Both the position numbers and the translations under genes were made by a program. Shown here in pieces: positions 43,024 to 52,158 of a DNA stretch of 64,000 nt (within the stretch, counting starts at the first letter, position 1; the number at the start of each line of letters is the position of its first letter). The DNA comes from DAINBT01 sp036732785 (lineage in GTDB: Bacteria > Planctomycetota > Phycisphaerae > Sedimentisphaerales > SM23-30): assembly GCA_964537505.1 (NCBI GenBank), contig CAZICK010000003.1:16734-80733 (forward strand). Direction: 5' to 3'. Below the pieces are notes generated by a model. That model was not told where the DNA came from and made no database searches. It saw only the letters and a program-made list of their open reading frames with translations.

Positions 43024-45155
43024 GTTAACAATTCAATGACATTGGCGATTATCTTCAGGCCAACGTTGTCCTGCAAGGTCAAAATCGATTCGGGATGAAA
43101 CTGGATCGAGGCGATCGGCAATTCCTTATGTGCCAGGGCCATTATTATTTTGTCCTCAGTCTCGGCGATAATATCCAGGCAATCCGGCAAGGCATCCTTT
43201 TTGACGTACAGGCTGTGATATCGCCCGCTGGAAAATGGATTAGCCACATTTTCGAATATCCCTTTCTGATTGTGATAAACCATCGATTCCTTACCGTGCA
43301 TTGGCGTGAGCATTACGCCGAGTTGGGCACCGAAATACTGGGCGATTCCCTGATGGCCCAGGCACACACCGAAAATCGGAATATTACGCTTTACGGCTTG
43401 TCCGACCAATGTAGGTACTCCCAACTTTTCGGGCGTTTCCGGTCCCGGCGAGATAAACAGCAGGTCGGGCTTGATCTGGTCGAGCTTTTCCGGGTCGAAC
43501 CCTTTGCGCAAGGTGATCACTTCCACCCCCGTTTGCCTGACGTAATTGGCAAGCGTATGCACAAAACTATCCAGATTATCCACAAACAAAACGCGTTTGC
43601 CTTTGTTGATCTTTAAGTGACCCCCTACCGCTGAAATATCTTCATAGTCTTTTATGGTTGCCGCCTGCAGGAATGCCGACGCTTTTATGCGTGTTTCTTC
43701 ATCTTCCTCATTCGGGATCGAATCATACAGCAGCGTAGCGCCGGCCCGCACTTCGGCGACTTTATCATGCAGATGGATTGTTCGGATAGTAATACCGGTA
43801 TTTAATTGTCCGTCGAAAGTGAATAAACCTACGCATCCGCCGTACCATCCCCTGGCACTGTTTTCCAGGTTCTCGATGGTCTGCATAGCGATGGGTTTCG
43901 GCGCTCCGGTCAGCGTACAGGCCCACGTATGCGATAAGAACGCATCGAATATGTCACAATCATCCAGCAGAACGCCTTTCACGTGATCGACGGTGTGAAA
44001 CAATCGCGAATAACTTTCCACCAATCGCCGTCCAACCAGTTGTACCGTGCCCGGCACACACACCCGCGATTTATCATTGCGATCCACATCGGTGCACATC
44101 GTAAGTTCCGATTCATCCTTTTTGCTCGACAACAGTTCTCTGATCCGCTCGGAATCCTCCATGGGACTGCCGCCGCGCCTGATAGTACCGCTGATCGGAC
44201 ATGTCTCCACTTCCCTGCCTTTCACACGCACAAACATTTCCGGTGACGCTCCGATGAGTTGTTCATCGCCCAGATTAATCAGAAAATCATACGGACTGGG
44301 ATTATTCTTGCGCAGACGGGCAAATATCTCCGACGGAAAATAACCGCACTTAACGCTGAACATCTGTGAAAGCACAACCTCAAAGAAATCACCGCACCGG
44401 CAGCCCTCTCTTATCTGTTCGACTTTCCCGGCATACTCGCCTTCCTGATGATCACACATTATCTCCGTCGAAGAGATACCCCTGCTCATTTCCTGTCGTT
44501 GGCCTGTTACGGGAACGCCCTCGGTACTGCCGCCGTGCAGACCGGTGAATTCATAAGAAAGCTTAAAGGCATTTTGTTTTTGACGATCTATCGCCACCAC
44601 GCGGTCCGGCAGAAACAGATGACAATCGGCACCCACTTTACTGCGGTCGTGTTTGAATTCGATCGGCTCAAACTGGAACACCAGGTCATACCCAAACGCT
44701 CCGAACATGCTCAGATATTCATCGTCACAAGCCATCAAACTGCATATCGCCCGCAAAACCGAAAAAATACTCGGCTGTTTGCTGCGTTGTTCTTCCGGAA
44801 AATCGCTCGGCATGGGAATCACTTCCCCGGTAATCTCTTTGTCTGTGACTTCATAACTTTCCACATGCGGATTTCCCGCCACCGCCCCCAGCAGCATAGG
44901 CAGCATGATTTCCCCTCGCTCATTCAGAGCTCGCAAGGTAAAGCTCCTGCCCCGGCTGATCATCTCGATCGGCGGATCGATAAAACCGATATCCCATCGT
45001 GAATAGCGACCCGGGTAGTCATAGTCACTGGCTAAAACGCAACCTTTAGCCTGATCTATGTTCTTGTAAACATCTGTCAAGGCATCAGTTACGGCTACCT
45101 CCTCCTTGGTCCTGACAACTTTGATTCCGCCTTGAGTTGTAAATGTCTTCTGCAT
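43020..45155 (-). CDS. trpEG: Anthranilate synthase, fused TrpE-TrpG
   Basis: 711 residues from the ATG at 45155 (AGGAGT upstream). The N-terminal two-thirds is the TrpE chorismate-binding component ('LINLGDEQLIGASPEMFVRV', 'CPISGTIRRGG', 'CTDVDRNDKSRVC'). The C-terminal third (about 520-711) is a glutamine amidotransferase with 'LLFISPGPETPEKLG', nucleophile Cys in 'IFGVCLGHQGIAQ' and 'SIQFHPESILT'. Such fusions are known in some alphaproteobacteria and cyanobacteria. The gene is preceded by a leader with an attenuator and a Trp-rich leader peptide. Its last codons run into the island's right inverted repeat, so the original C terminus may have differed by a few residues. Confidence 0.95.
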   Translation of the reverse strand: MQKTFTTQGGIKVVRTKEEVAVTDALTDVYKNIDQAKGCVLASDYDYPGRYSRWDIGFIDPPIEMISRGRSFTLRALNERGEIMLPMLLGAVAGNPHVESYEVTDKEITGEVIPMPSDFPEEQRSKQPSIFSVLRAICSLMACDDEYLSMFGAFGYDLVFQFEPIEFKHDRSKVGADCHLFLPDRVVAIDRQKQNAFKLSYEFTGLHGGSTEGVPVTGQRQEMSRGISSTEIMCDHQEGEYAGKVEQIREGCRCGDFFEVVLSQMFSVKCGYFPSEIFARLRKNNPSPYDFLINLGDEQLIGASPEMFVRVKGREVETCPISGTIRRGGSPMEDSERIRELLSSKKDESELTMCTDVDRNDKSRVCVPGTVQLVGRRLVESYSRLFHTVDHVKGVLLDDCDIFDAFLSHTWACTLTGAPKPIAMQTIENLENSARGWYGGCVGLFTFDGQLNTGITIRTIHLHDKVAEVRAGATLLYDSIPNEEDEETRIKASAFLQAATIKDYEDISAVGGHLKINKGKRVLFVDNLDSFVHTLANYVRQTGVEVITLRKGFDPEKLDQIKPDLLFISPGPETPEKLGVPTLVGQAVKRNIPIFGVCLGHQGIAQYFGAQLGVMLTPMHGKESMVYHNQKGIFENVANPFSSGRYHSLYVKKDALPDCLDIIAETEDKIIMALAHKELPIASIQFHPESILTLQDNVGLKIIANVIELLT

Positions 45156-45180
45156 TGTGTTTACTCCTGTTTTGCCAGAC

Positions 45181-45214
45181 AAAAAAAACGCGGCCAACCT
45201 GATTTTCAGCCGCG
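45181..45214 (-). terminator. Rho-independent attenuator in the trpEG leader
   Basis: On the minus strand a perfect stem CGCGGC / GCCGCG encloses a 14-nt loop and is followed by eight T. It lies 26 bp before the trpEG ATG and 30 bp after the leader-peptide stop. The 5' arm, CGGCTG (45212-45207), can instead pair with CAGCCG (45266-45261) inside the leader-peptide gene, giving the alternative anti-terminator fold. Confidence 0.85.
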
Positions 45215-45244
45215 ATTTGGTTTATGAAAATACATGCCAGACCT

Positions 45245-45319
45245 CTAGTCGGCAGGCTCACGGCTGCGGCAACTGTGCCACCACCAAAAATACTGTACTT
45301 TTACGGTCGTTTGCGGCAT
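45245..45319 (-). CDS. trpL: Tryptophan leader peptide with three consecutive Trp codons
   Basis: A 24-codon frame reading MPQTTVKVQYF-WWW-HSCRSREPAD and ending in TAG. Three TGG codons lie in a row at positions 12-14. It has a good ribosome-binding site (AGGAGT six bases upstream of the ATG) and starts about 20 nt after the predicted transcription start. Trp shortage should stall the ribosome on the TGG run and allow the CAGCCG/CGGCTG anti-terminator to form; plentiful charged tRNA(Trp) should let the attenuator at 45181-45214 form. This is the classical trp attenuation layout. Confidence 0.85.
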   Translation of the reverse strand: MPQTTVKVQYFWWWHSCRSREPAD

Positions 45320-45345
45320 TTCCGAACTCCTGTAAACCAGCATTC

Positions 45346-45374
45346 ATTAAACCACATCCGCCGCCCAAAGTCAA
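45346..45374 (-). promoter_or_regulatory. Sigma-70-type promoter of the trp operon
   Basis: On the minus strand TTGACT, a 17-bp spacer and TTTAAT. Start of transcription should fall near 45339, giving a leader of about 185 nt that contains the leader peptide and attenuator. Confidence 0.7.
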
Positions 45375-45429
45375 TAATAAAATCTCCATTCTTCCGGCCG
45401 CCCTGCCATCGTGTTTTTATCGCTTATTG

Positions 45430-47259
45430 TCAGGATAGCTTAATGTCTTTCGCGATCATTTCCACCGTCGTATTGCCGTTGTAGCGATTAATTGTCGGCT
45501 CGAAGACCAGATCAAAACTCTCCGCATCGATCAGCTTTTTCTCCCAACTAGCTTTTCCAAATGCCGCCACACGCATTATCCCACCGGGACGCAAATGTGC
45601 CTGACTATCTCCCGCCGCGGCCACGGTAAATTGCAAGTGTGCTCCTTTTTTACCCATCCGGCGGGGCTGCTCGACCAACTGCAAATTGCGTATTACCAAC
45701 TGCACTCTGGGATTGCCCATTCCAAATGGTTCCAATCTTTTGATCATCTCCACTGCCGCCACGTCAAGTTCATCCAGCCCCACTTCCGCGTCAATATCAA
45801 TTCTATCGACCAAATCTTCCTCGCTTAGATGTTTGTTGACACAATCATTAAATGCCTGGCGAAATGCCTCGGTCTTGTTCGGTGCAATGGTCAATCCCGC
45901 CGCCATGGCGTGTCCCCCGAAACTAAGCAAATACTGCGAACAATTCTGCAACCCCCGGCACATATCGAACCCTTTCACGCTGCGACACGAACCTCTGTGC
46001 GTACCGTTTGCATGCGAGATTACGATAGCAGGTCGATGGTACTTATCTACAATTCGACTGGCAACAATACCAATCACTCCGGCGTGCCAGTCTTCTCCCG
46101 CCACCACAATTCCCTTCAACTCTTTATCTTGCAATTTCAACTGTTCCACCTGCGCCATCGCTTCAGTGGTGATCTCTTTTTCCACCTTTTGCCGAAGTCG
46201 ATTTTGCCCCTCCAGGTAATTAGCAATCTCCAGGGCTTGCTGGAAACTGCTTTTTGTGAACAACTCCACCGCCAGACGGGCATGACCCATCCGCCCGGCC
46301 GCGTTCAATTTTGGCGCCAACCGAAATCCGATATGACTACTGTCGAGTTTTTGTCCTTCCAGTCCTGCTGCTTTTATTATCGCCTTGATCCCGGCATCCT
46401 CACTGTTGGCTAACCCTTCCAGTCCAAACCGTGCCAGCAATCTGTTCTCACCCAAAAGCGGCACCACATCCGCTATTGTCCCCAACGCCACCAGCGACGT
46501 GGCCGAAAGCAAAAACTCCCGAAATTCATCCGACACCTTCTTCGTACCAGAAAATTCCTGCCCTAACGCCCAGGCCAGCTTGAACGCCACCCCCGCACCG
46601 CACAGGAATTTGTTGGCATAATCCTGTCCTTCCATATCCGGATGTACTATCACCTGAGCCGGCGCCGGTTGGCCTTCAATTTGATGATGATCGGTAATAA
46701 TCAGTTCCATTCCCAACTCCACCGCCCTTTGAACCGACTTGTGCGCCGTTATTCCGCAATCCACGGTTACAATCAGCTTGGCCCCACGCTCGGCCAGTTG
46801 CTCCATCGCTTCCACGTTGAGCCCATAGCCCTCCTCGATCCGGTGCGGCACATAATATTCCACTTCCACCCCCGCCAGTTTCAGGCACCGCCACAAAATC
46901 ACCACCCCCGCAATCCCGTCAACATCATAATCACCATAGATAACGATTTTTTCGTTATTACTGATCGCACGACGGATCCGTTTTACCGCCGCGGCCATTC
47001 CCAGCAGTCTTTCGGGTTCGATCAAATCGTTAAGACTCGGCTGCAAAAACTTCTGCGCCTCTTCAAAACTGCTCACACCTCGATTACGCAGCAGTTGCAC
47101 CACAAGCTCCGATACGCGCAGCTTACCTGCCAACTCCTTGCGATCTTCCCAAACCGGAGCAATACACCACCTACTCGTTTTATTCCCTTGCTTAACTTTT
47201 ACTTTACTCACCAACATCTCCACTATAGCGATGTATGCCCACATTCCCTGCCTGAGCAT
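45430..47259 (-). CDS. recJ: Single-stranded-DNA-specific exonuclease RecJ
   Basis: 609 residues. DHH phosphoesterase motifs: 'IVIYGDYDVDGIAGVVILW' (motif I with DYD), 'IVTVDCGI' and 'LIITDHHQIEG' (DHH). The DHHA1 part has 'RMGHARLAVELF' and 'GRAGSC'-like 'THRGSCRSVKGFDM', 'SFGGHAMAAGLTI'. A C-terminal OB-type domain follows. RecJ degrades single-stranded DNA 5' to 3' in repair. The start is uncertain: 47259 has only a weak AAGAAG upstream; 47241 and 47217 are alternatives. It lies 18 bp after purQ. Confidence 0.94.
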   Translation of the reverse strand: MLRQGMWAYIAIVEMLVSKVKVKQGNKTSRWCIAPVWEDRKELAGKLRVSELVVQLLRNRGVSSFEEAQKFLQPSLNDLIEPERLLGMAAAVKRIRRAISNNEKIVIYGDYDVDGIAGVVILWRCLKLAGVEVEYYVPHRIEEGYGLNVEAMEQLAERGAKLIVTVDCGITAHKSVQRAVELGMELIITDHHQIEGQPAPAQVIVHPDMEGQDYANKFLCGAGVAFKLAWALGQEFSGTKKVSDEFREFLLSATSLVALGTIADVVPLLGENRLLARFGLEGLANSEDAGIKAIIKAAGLEGQKLDSSHIGFRLAPKLNAAGRMGHARLAVELFTKSSFQQALEIANYLEGQNRLRQKVEKEITTEAMAQVEQLKLQDKELKGIVVAGEDWHAGVIGIVASRIVDKYHRPAIVISHANGTHRGSCRSVKGFDMCRGLQNCSQYLLSFGGHAMAAGLTIAPNKTEAFRQAFNDCVNKHLSEEDLVDRIDIDAEVGLDELDVAAVEMIKRLEPFGMGNPRVQLVIRNLQLVEQPRRMGKKGAHLQFTVAAAGDSQAHLRPGGIMRVAAFGKASWEKKLIDAESFDLVFEPTINRYNGNTTVEMIAKDIKLS

Positions 47260-47277
47260 ATCTTCTTTAGCGAATCT

Positions 47278-48051
47278 CTACTCAAAATATCGCACCGCAT
47301 TCGTAAAAATATTCAGCCCGTCAGCTTGCTGTACATCCTCTCGTGTCCAGCGTGGATGATGTGTCCGATGCACAAACCGTTCCGGGTGCGGCATCAACCC
47401 CAACACCCGACCGGTCGGATCGCACAAGCCTGCTATGTGATCAGTCGAACCGTTCGGGTTAACCGGATAGTCGCCGAATTTGCCGTCTTTATCGACATAT
47501 CGAAACGCTATCTGCCCATCTTCTTTCACCTGCTCCAGAAGTTCTTCCCGTGCAAAGCAGACTTTTCCCTCCCCGTGCGCCACCGGCAGATAAATACGCT
47601 GACATGGATCGACAAACACGCATTTATCCGTCCCCGGCTCCAGATACACCCAGCGATCCTCAAATTTACCCGAATCATTATAGGTAATCGTTGTGTGAAG
47701 TTTTGTCCCGTTATGGTTTACACCCGGCAGTATTCCTGCCTTCACCAGCACCTGAAAACCATTACAAACCCCCAGCACCAGTTTATCAGCATCTATGAAC
47801 TGCCGCACCTGATCGTTGAAATGATGGATCAGTTGGTTAGCCAGTATCTTACCTGCCGCGATATCATCACCGTAGCTGAACCCGCCCGGAAGCGCCAATA
47901 TCTGATAATCCGCCAGCACCTCCGGTTCGCCAATCAACCGATTGACATGAACCGTCTCCGCTTTGGCACCTGCCATATCGAACGCCCAGCACATCTCCTG
48001 ATCGCAATTCGTCCCCGCCGTCCGCAATACTAATACTCTTATTTCTGCCAT
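47278..48051 (-). CDS. purQ: Phosphoribosylformylglycinamidine synthase subunit PurQ
   Basis: 257 residues, a class I glutamine amidotransferase. It opens 'VLVLRTAGTNCDQEM'; the nucleophile Cys is in 'VLGVCNGFQVLV', and the Glu/His region is 'GLMPHPERFVH'. 'LALPGGFSYGDDIAAGKI' is the PurQ oxyanion region. It supplies ammonia from glutamine to PurL for FGAM synthesis. It follows purL by 75 bp on the same strand. Confidence 0.95.
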   Translation of the reverse strand: MAEIRVLVLRTAGTNCDQEMCWAFDMAGAKAETVHVNRLIGEPEVLADYQILALPGGFSYGDDIAAGKILANQLIHHFNDQVRQFIDADKLVLGVCNGFQVLVKAGILPGVNHNGTKLHTTITYNDSGKFEDRWVYLEPGTDKCVFVDPCQRIYLPVAHGEGKVCFAREELLEQVKEDGQIAFRYVDKDGKFGDYPVNPNGSTDHIAGLCDPTGRVLGLMPHPERFVHRTHHPRWTREDVQQADGLNIFTNAVRYFE

Positions 48052-48126
48052 AAACTTCGTTTTTACCTATAATGCGTAGCACGCCTGCACACAACTCAGC
48101 TATGCTTTATTGCCAACTTTCCGTTT

Positions 48127-51021
48127 TCACCAGCGTAACGGTTTCTGCCACGCCTCCTTCAAATCCGCTATTCCCGCATCGACAACTTTTTTGTTGCCTG
48201 CGTCTTTAATAATCAGCCTCGTCTGGTCTGTTACCTTACCAATCTCGCCGAACCGTATATTTTTGCAAATCTCCGCCAGCCTGCCAAGGCCCTCCGGAGC
48301 AATCTCGACTATAAATCGTGATGTGCTTTCACTGAACAGCACCTGATCATTGCGCAAAACATTCCGACTACACGGCACATTACCGAGGTTAGCTTCAATT
48401 CCGAGTCCACCCGCGAAGGCCATCTCCGCCAATGCCACCGCCAACCCTCCTTCACTGCAGTCGTGACACGCGGCTATCAATCCTTCTCTAATCGCCTCAG
48501 CCACCGCCGCTATCACTTTCGGTCCCGCCTGCAAATCCACCCGCGGTACATTCGCACCGAGTTGCCCATGTCCTTTGTAATAACAAGACGCCCCCAGTTC
48601 GTCTTTCGTCTCTCCTATAATCAAAATCAAATCCCCCGCCTTTTTGGCATCCATCGTAACACAGCGATTAACATCTTCCACCATCGCCATTGCACTGATC
48701 AGCAGGGTTCCCGGAATATTGATCGTTTCGCCGTTTTCGGTAACAAACTCGTTATTGAGCGAATCCTTACCGGAAATAAATGGTGTCCCGTACGCCATCG
48801 CCGCGTCATAACAGCCCTGACCAGCCCGCACCAGTCCACCCAGCCGGTCCGGCTTATCGCAATTACCCCAGCAGAAGTTATCCAGGAGCGCTATCCGCCC
48901 AGGCACCCCCCCCACCGCCACGACGTTGCGCACCGCTTCGTCAATCGCCGCCATCGCCATCCAATAGGGATCGATATCACTGTATTGCGGACAGATACCG
49001 CATCCGATCGCAACACCCATATCCTTACTCAGAATTGGCCTGATCACCGACGCGTCGCCAGGTCCATCATTTTCCACCCCGACCATCGGCTTAATCGCTG
49101 AGCCGCCCTGCACCTCGTGATCATACTGCCGGACGACCCATTCCTTACTGGCAACGTTGTAGTCAGCCAGTATCTTCTTGAGGTCATCGGTATAATCCGT
49201 TTTTTCAGGGAGTTCCGGTTCGATCAGGTCCGGCATCCGCCAAACAGCCTTTCGCGTATATTTTGGCAGCCCGTTATGCAGAAACTCCATATCCAACTCG
49301 CCAACCGTCTGGCCGTTATAACGCAGTTCCAGTTTCCCATCATTTCCGAACCTGCCGATGACCGTCGCTTCCACATTTTCACTGGCGAATATCTCCTTTA
49401 TTCTTTCCAGGTTTTCCGGCGGCACTGCGATAACCATTCGTTCCTGCGCTTCGCTGATCCATATTTCGGTATAGTTGAGCCCATCATACTTCAACGGCAC
49501 CTTTTCCAGATCGACTACTGCCCCCAGTTTTTCTCCCATTTCGCCCACTGCGCTGCTAAGCCCACCAGCTCCGCAATCGGTTATAGCCACATACAATCCC
49601 TCGTCACGGGCCTTGATCAGCGTATCGAGCATCTTTTTTTCGGTGATCGCGTTACCAATCTGCACCGCATGGGAAAACAATGATTCATGTTCATGCGTCA
49701 TCTCACCGCTGCTAAACGTAGCGCCATGGATGCCGTCCCGTCCGGTTCGCCCGCCCACCACCATTATCAGACTACCCTCCGGGACGCAGCCGAAACACTT
49801 CTCACGCGGTATCAAACCGATATTCCCACAAAATACCAGCGGATTGCCTATATAACGGTCATCGAACAGCACCGCCCCATTGACCGTCGGTATTCCCATC
49901 CGATTACCATAATCACGCACCCCGCTGACAACTCCTTTCATCACACGCCGCGGATGCAAAACTCCAGCCGGCAACTGATCGACACCCTTGTCCGGCTCGG
50001 CAAAGCAAAAAATATCCGTATTGGCAATAGGCTTGGCCCCCAATCCGGTCCCCATCGGATCACGAATACATCCTCCTATCCCGGTTGCCGCGCCGCCGTA
50101 AGGCTCGATTGCCGATGGATGGTTATGCGTTTCAACCTTGAAGCAGACCGCAAAGTCCTCATCAAAGGCAACCACACCGGAATTATCCTTGAATACCGAT
50201 ATGCACCATGGTTTGTCCAATTCACGGGTCGCTCGGGCCACGGTTGATTTCAATAAATTATCAATAGTATTCTTTCGCTCATCGCCGTTTTTATCGATTT
50301 CGGTTAGTTCGATCACACCGCGAAATGTCTTGTGCACACAGTGCTCACTCCATGTCTGCGCCAGCGTTTCCAGCTCGACGTCGCTCGGTTCCCGCCCCAG
50401 TCGGCGGTAATAATCCCGAATTGCCCGCATCTCCGCCGAATTCAAAAAAAGATCCATCCGTTTGCTCAGACCTTCCAGCTCCCGATCTTCCATCTGCCTT
50501 ATCGGCAGATGCGTTATTTCGAGTTGATAAGCTTTGACATGCCAACTGGGCGGCTGGTCATCGGCTCCGAAAATTACTTCTTCTATGCAATCATTGCTCA
50601 GAACCTTTTGAGCGATCGTCTGCTTTTGCTTATTGCTCAGACTACCCAGAATGATGTATTTTCGTGCCGTACGCACACTTCGGGCCTTAAGCCCCATATC
50701 GGTAATAGCCATCACCGCCGAATCCGCTACGGGATCGGTTACCCCCGGCTTGAGATGCACTTCCAGCAACGTCGCCTGCGCCAATCCGGCCGGCGCCCCT
50801 GTCCGGCCAAGTTGATATCCTTCGCTTACCGGATCAACCAAAAGCTCCACAGCAATCTGATGCAGTTGTTTGTCGTCAAACTCTCCTTCAATCAGGAAAA
50901 CCCGCATTGACTGAACTACTTCTACTGTCTCTATTCCCAGTTGTCTGATATCGGCTGATACTTCTTCGCCATGGACATCCAGATACTCAGGTTTGTTAAA
51001 TACCTCGATACGGTGCGTCAT
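48127..51021 (-). CDS. purL: Phosphoribosylformylglycinamidine synthase PurL with PurS-like N-terminal domains
   Basis: 964 residues, about 220 longer than a stand-alone small PurL. The first about 165 residues contain two PurS-like segments ('RIEVFNKPEYLDVHGEEV' and 'EVHLKPGVTDPVADSAVMAI'). The synthetase proper follows, with 'LAQTWSEHCVHKTFRG', 'VETHNHPSAIEPYGGAATGIGG', 'ITDCGAGGLSSAVGEMGE' and 'HDCSEGGLAVALAEMAF'. With PurQ it makes FGAM in purine synthesis. PurS is thus built in and no separate purS is seen. The start overlaps the tyrA stop by one base. Confidence 0.95.
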   Translation of the reverse strand: MTHRIEVFNKPEYLDVHGEEVSADIRQLGIETVEVVQSMRVFLIEGEFDDKQLHQIAVELLVDPVSEGYQLGRTGAPAGLAQATLLEVHLKPGVTDPVADSAVMAITDMGLKARSVRTARKYIILGSLSNKQKQTIAQKVLSNDCIEEVIFGADDQPPSWHVKAYQLEITHLPIRQMEDRELEGLSKRMDLFLNSAEMRAIRDYYRRLGREPSDVELETLAQTWSEHCVHKTFRGVIELTEIDKNGDERKNTIDNLLKSTVARATRELDKPWCISVFKDNSGVVAFDEDFAVCFKVETHNHPSAIEPYGGAATGIGGCIRDPMGTGLGAKPIANTDIFCFAEPDKGVDQLPAGVLHPRRVMKGVVSGVRDYGNRMGIPTVNGAVLFDDRYIGNPLVFCGNIGLIPREKCFGCVPEGSLIMVVGGRTGRDGIHGATFSSGEMTHEHESLFSHAVQIGNAITEKKMLDTLIKARDEGLYVAITDCGAGGLSSAVGEMGEKLGAVVDLEKVPLKYDGLNYTEIWISEAQERMVIAVPPENLERIKEIFASENVEATVIGRFGNDGKLELRYNGQTVGELDMEFLHNGLPKYTRKAVWRMPDLIEPELPEKTDYTDDLKKILADYNVASKEWVVRQYDHEVQGGSAIKPMVGVENDGPGDASVIRPILSKDMGVAIGCGICPQYSDIDPYWMAMAAIDEAVRNVVAVGGVPGRIALLDNFCWGNCDKPDRLGGLVRAGQGCYDAAMAYGTPFISGKDSLNNEFVTENGETINIPGTLLISAMAMVEDVNRCVTMDAKKAGDLILIIGETKDELGASCYYKGHGQLGANVPRVDLQAGPKVIAAVAEAIREGLIAACHDCSEGGLAVALAEMAFAGGLGIEANLGNVPCSRNVLRNDQVLFSESTSRFIVEIAPEGLGRLAEICKNIRFGEIGKVTDQTRLIIKDAGNKKVVDAGIADLKEAWQKPLRW

Positions 51022-51902
51022 TATATCGGCAGTTCCTTCCGTCTTAGTTTCCTTTCGACCAGACCATTCCGTTTGGCCTGGGCTTTACTCAGCATTTTCA
51101 TAATCGCTTTATCGTTACCGTCCTGCAGAGCTTTTTCTATTTGCTCCAGTTCTTTTATCACTCGTTCGATTGCCGCTTTGGTATTAGCCGCATTGCTCAT
51201 CAGGATATCACGCCACACTCCCGGCGGCCCTGACGATATTCGCGTTGTATCCAGAAATCCTTTGCCGCACATCAGCATCTGTTGAGGATCGGAGCTGTTC
51301 ACCAACGCCACCGCCAGCACATGCGGCAGATGACTGATCCGCGCCAGCACACGGTCATGCTCTGCCGGTTTCATTTGAGAAACCTGCATTTCCAGTCCTT
51401 GCCAGAATTCAGACAAGAATCTGATGGTTTTCTGAGTCGTTTTGGCTGTTGGCGTAATAATGCAGTGCGACCCGTCAAAAAGATCGGCCCGCGCAAATTC
51501 CACGCCTCGCTGTTCCGAACCGGCTATCGGATGCGAACCCAAAAACTCGACCCTCGTGGGTAAATACCTGCCGGCCCAGCGTATCGGAAATACTTTGGTA
51601 CTGCCAACATCCGTCACCACACAGCCTTTGGGTAAAAAGTCAGCCATCTCCTTCATCAGACCTTCAAATGTCCCGATCGGACTGGTCAATACAACCAATT
51701 GTGCCTGGCTTACCGCCTCGCCCACCGTCGCGCAACTGACATCGATCACACCGGCGGCAAGTGCTTTATCACGCGTAACCGCCCGATGACTGTACCCAAA
51801 ACGCCTTACTTGCGGAAATACACGATTGACCGCCAGGCCCAAAGACCCGCCCAGCAGCCCCAATCCTATTATAGATATACTCTCTAATTCCTTTGTTTTC
51901 AC
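51021..51902 (-). CDS. tyrA: Prephenate dehydrogenase
   Basis: 293 residues from a GTG with GGAGG upstream. It opens with the NAD-binding motif 'SIIGLGLLGGSLGLA'; 'DVGSTK' and 'FLGSHPIAGSEQRGVEFA' are the TyrA signature around the catalytic His. It converts prephenate to hydroxyphenylpyruvate for tyrosine. It overlaps purL by one base, so aromatic and purine genes share a transcript (tyrA-purL-purQ-recJ). Confidence 0.92.
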   Translation of the reverse strand: MKTKELESISIIGLGLLGGSLGLAVNRVFPQVRRFGYSHRAVTRDKALAAGVIDVSCATVGEAVSQAQLVVLTSPIGTFEGLMKEMADFLPKGCVVTDVGSTKVFPIRWAGRYLPTRVEFLGSHPIAGSEQRGVEFARADLFDGSHCIITPTAKTTQKTIRFLSEFWQGLEMQVSQMKPAEHDRVLARISHLPHVLAVALVNSSDPQQMLMCGKGFLDTTRISSGPPGVWRDILMSNAANTKAAIERVIKELEQIEKALQDGNDKAIMKMLSKAQAKRNGLVERKLRRKELPI

Positions 51903-52158
51903 AACTTTACAACCTCCATGTTTCCGGTGGTCAACAACCTAAGAGTATCCGCAGTCCCCAAAGATGTCAAATTTTTTCTTGCTATCGGCTTTTACATCAA
52001 GTATCATTGTTCGTTTAGTATCTTATTGCCAGTTAACTTGAGAATCTGTTTTTAACTTACGTTGCCCCGTTAAGTTGGCATAAGAGCCATTATCCCGGGT
52101 TGTTTGTTGCAATTAGCCAGGCTCGGGAGTGTCACTAATAGCCAGGATGAGCATACTG

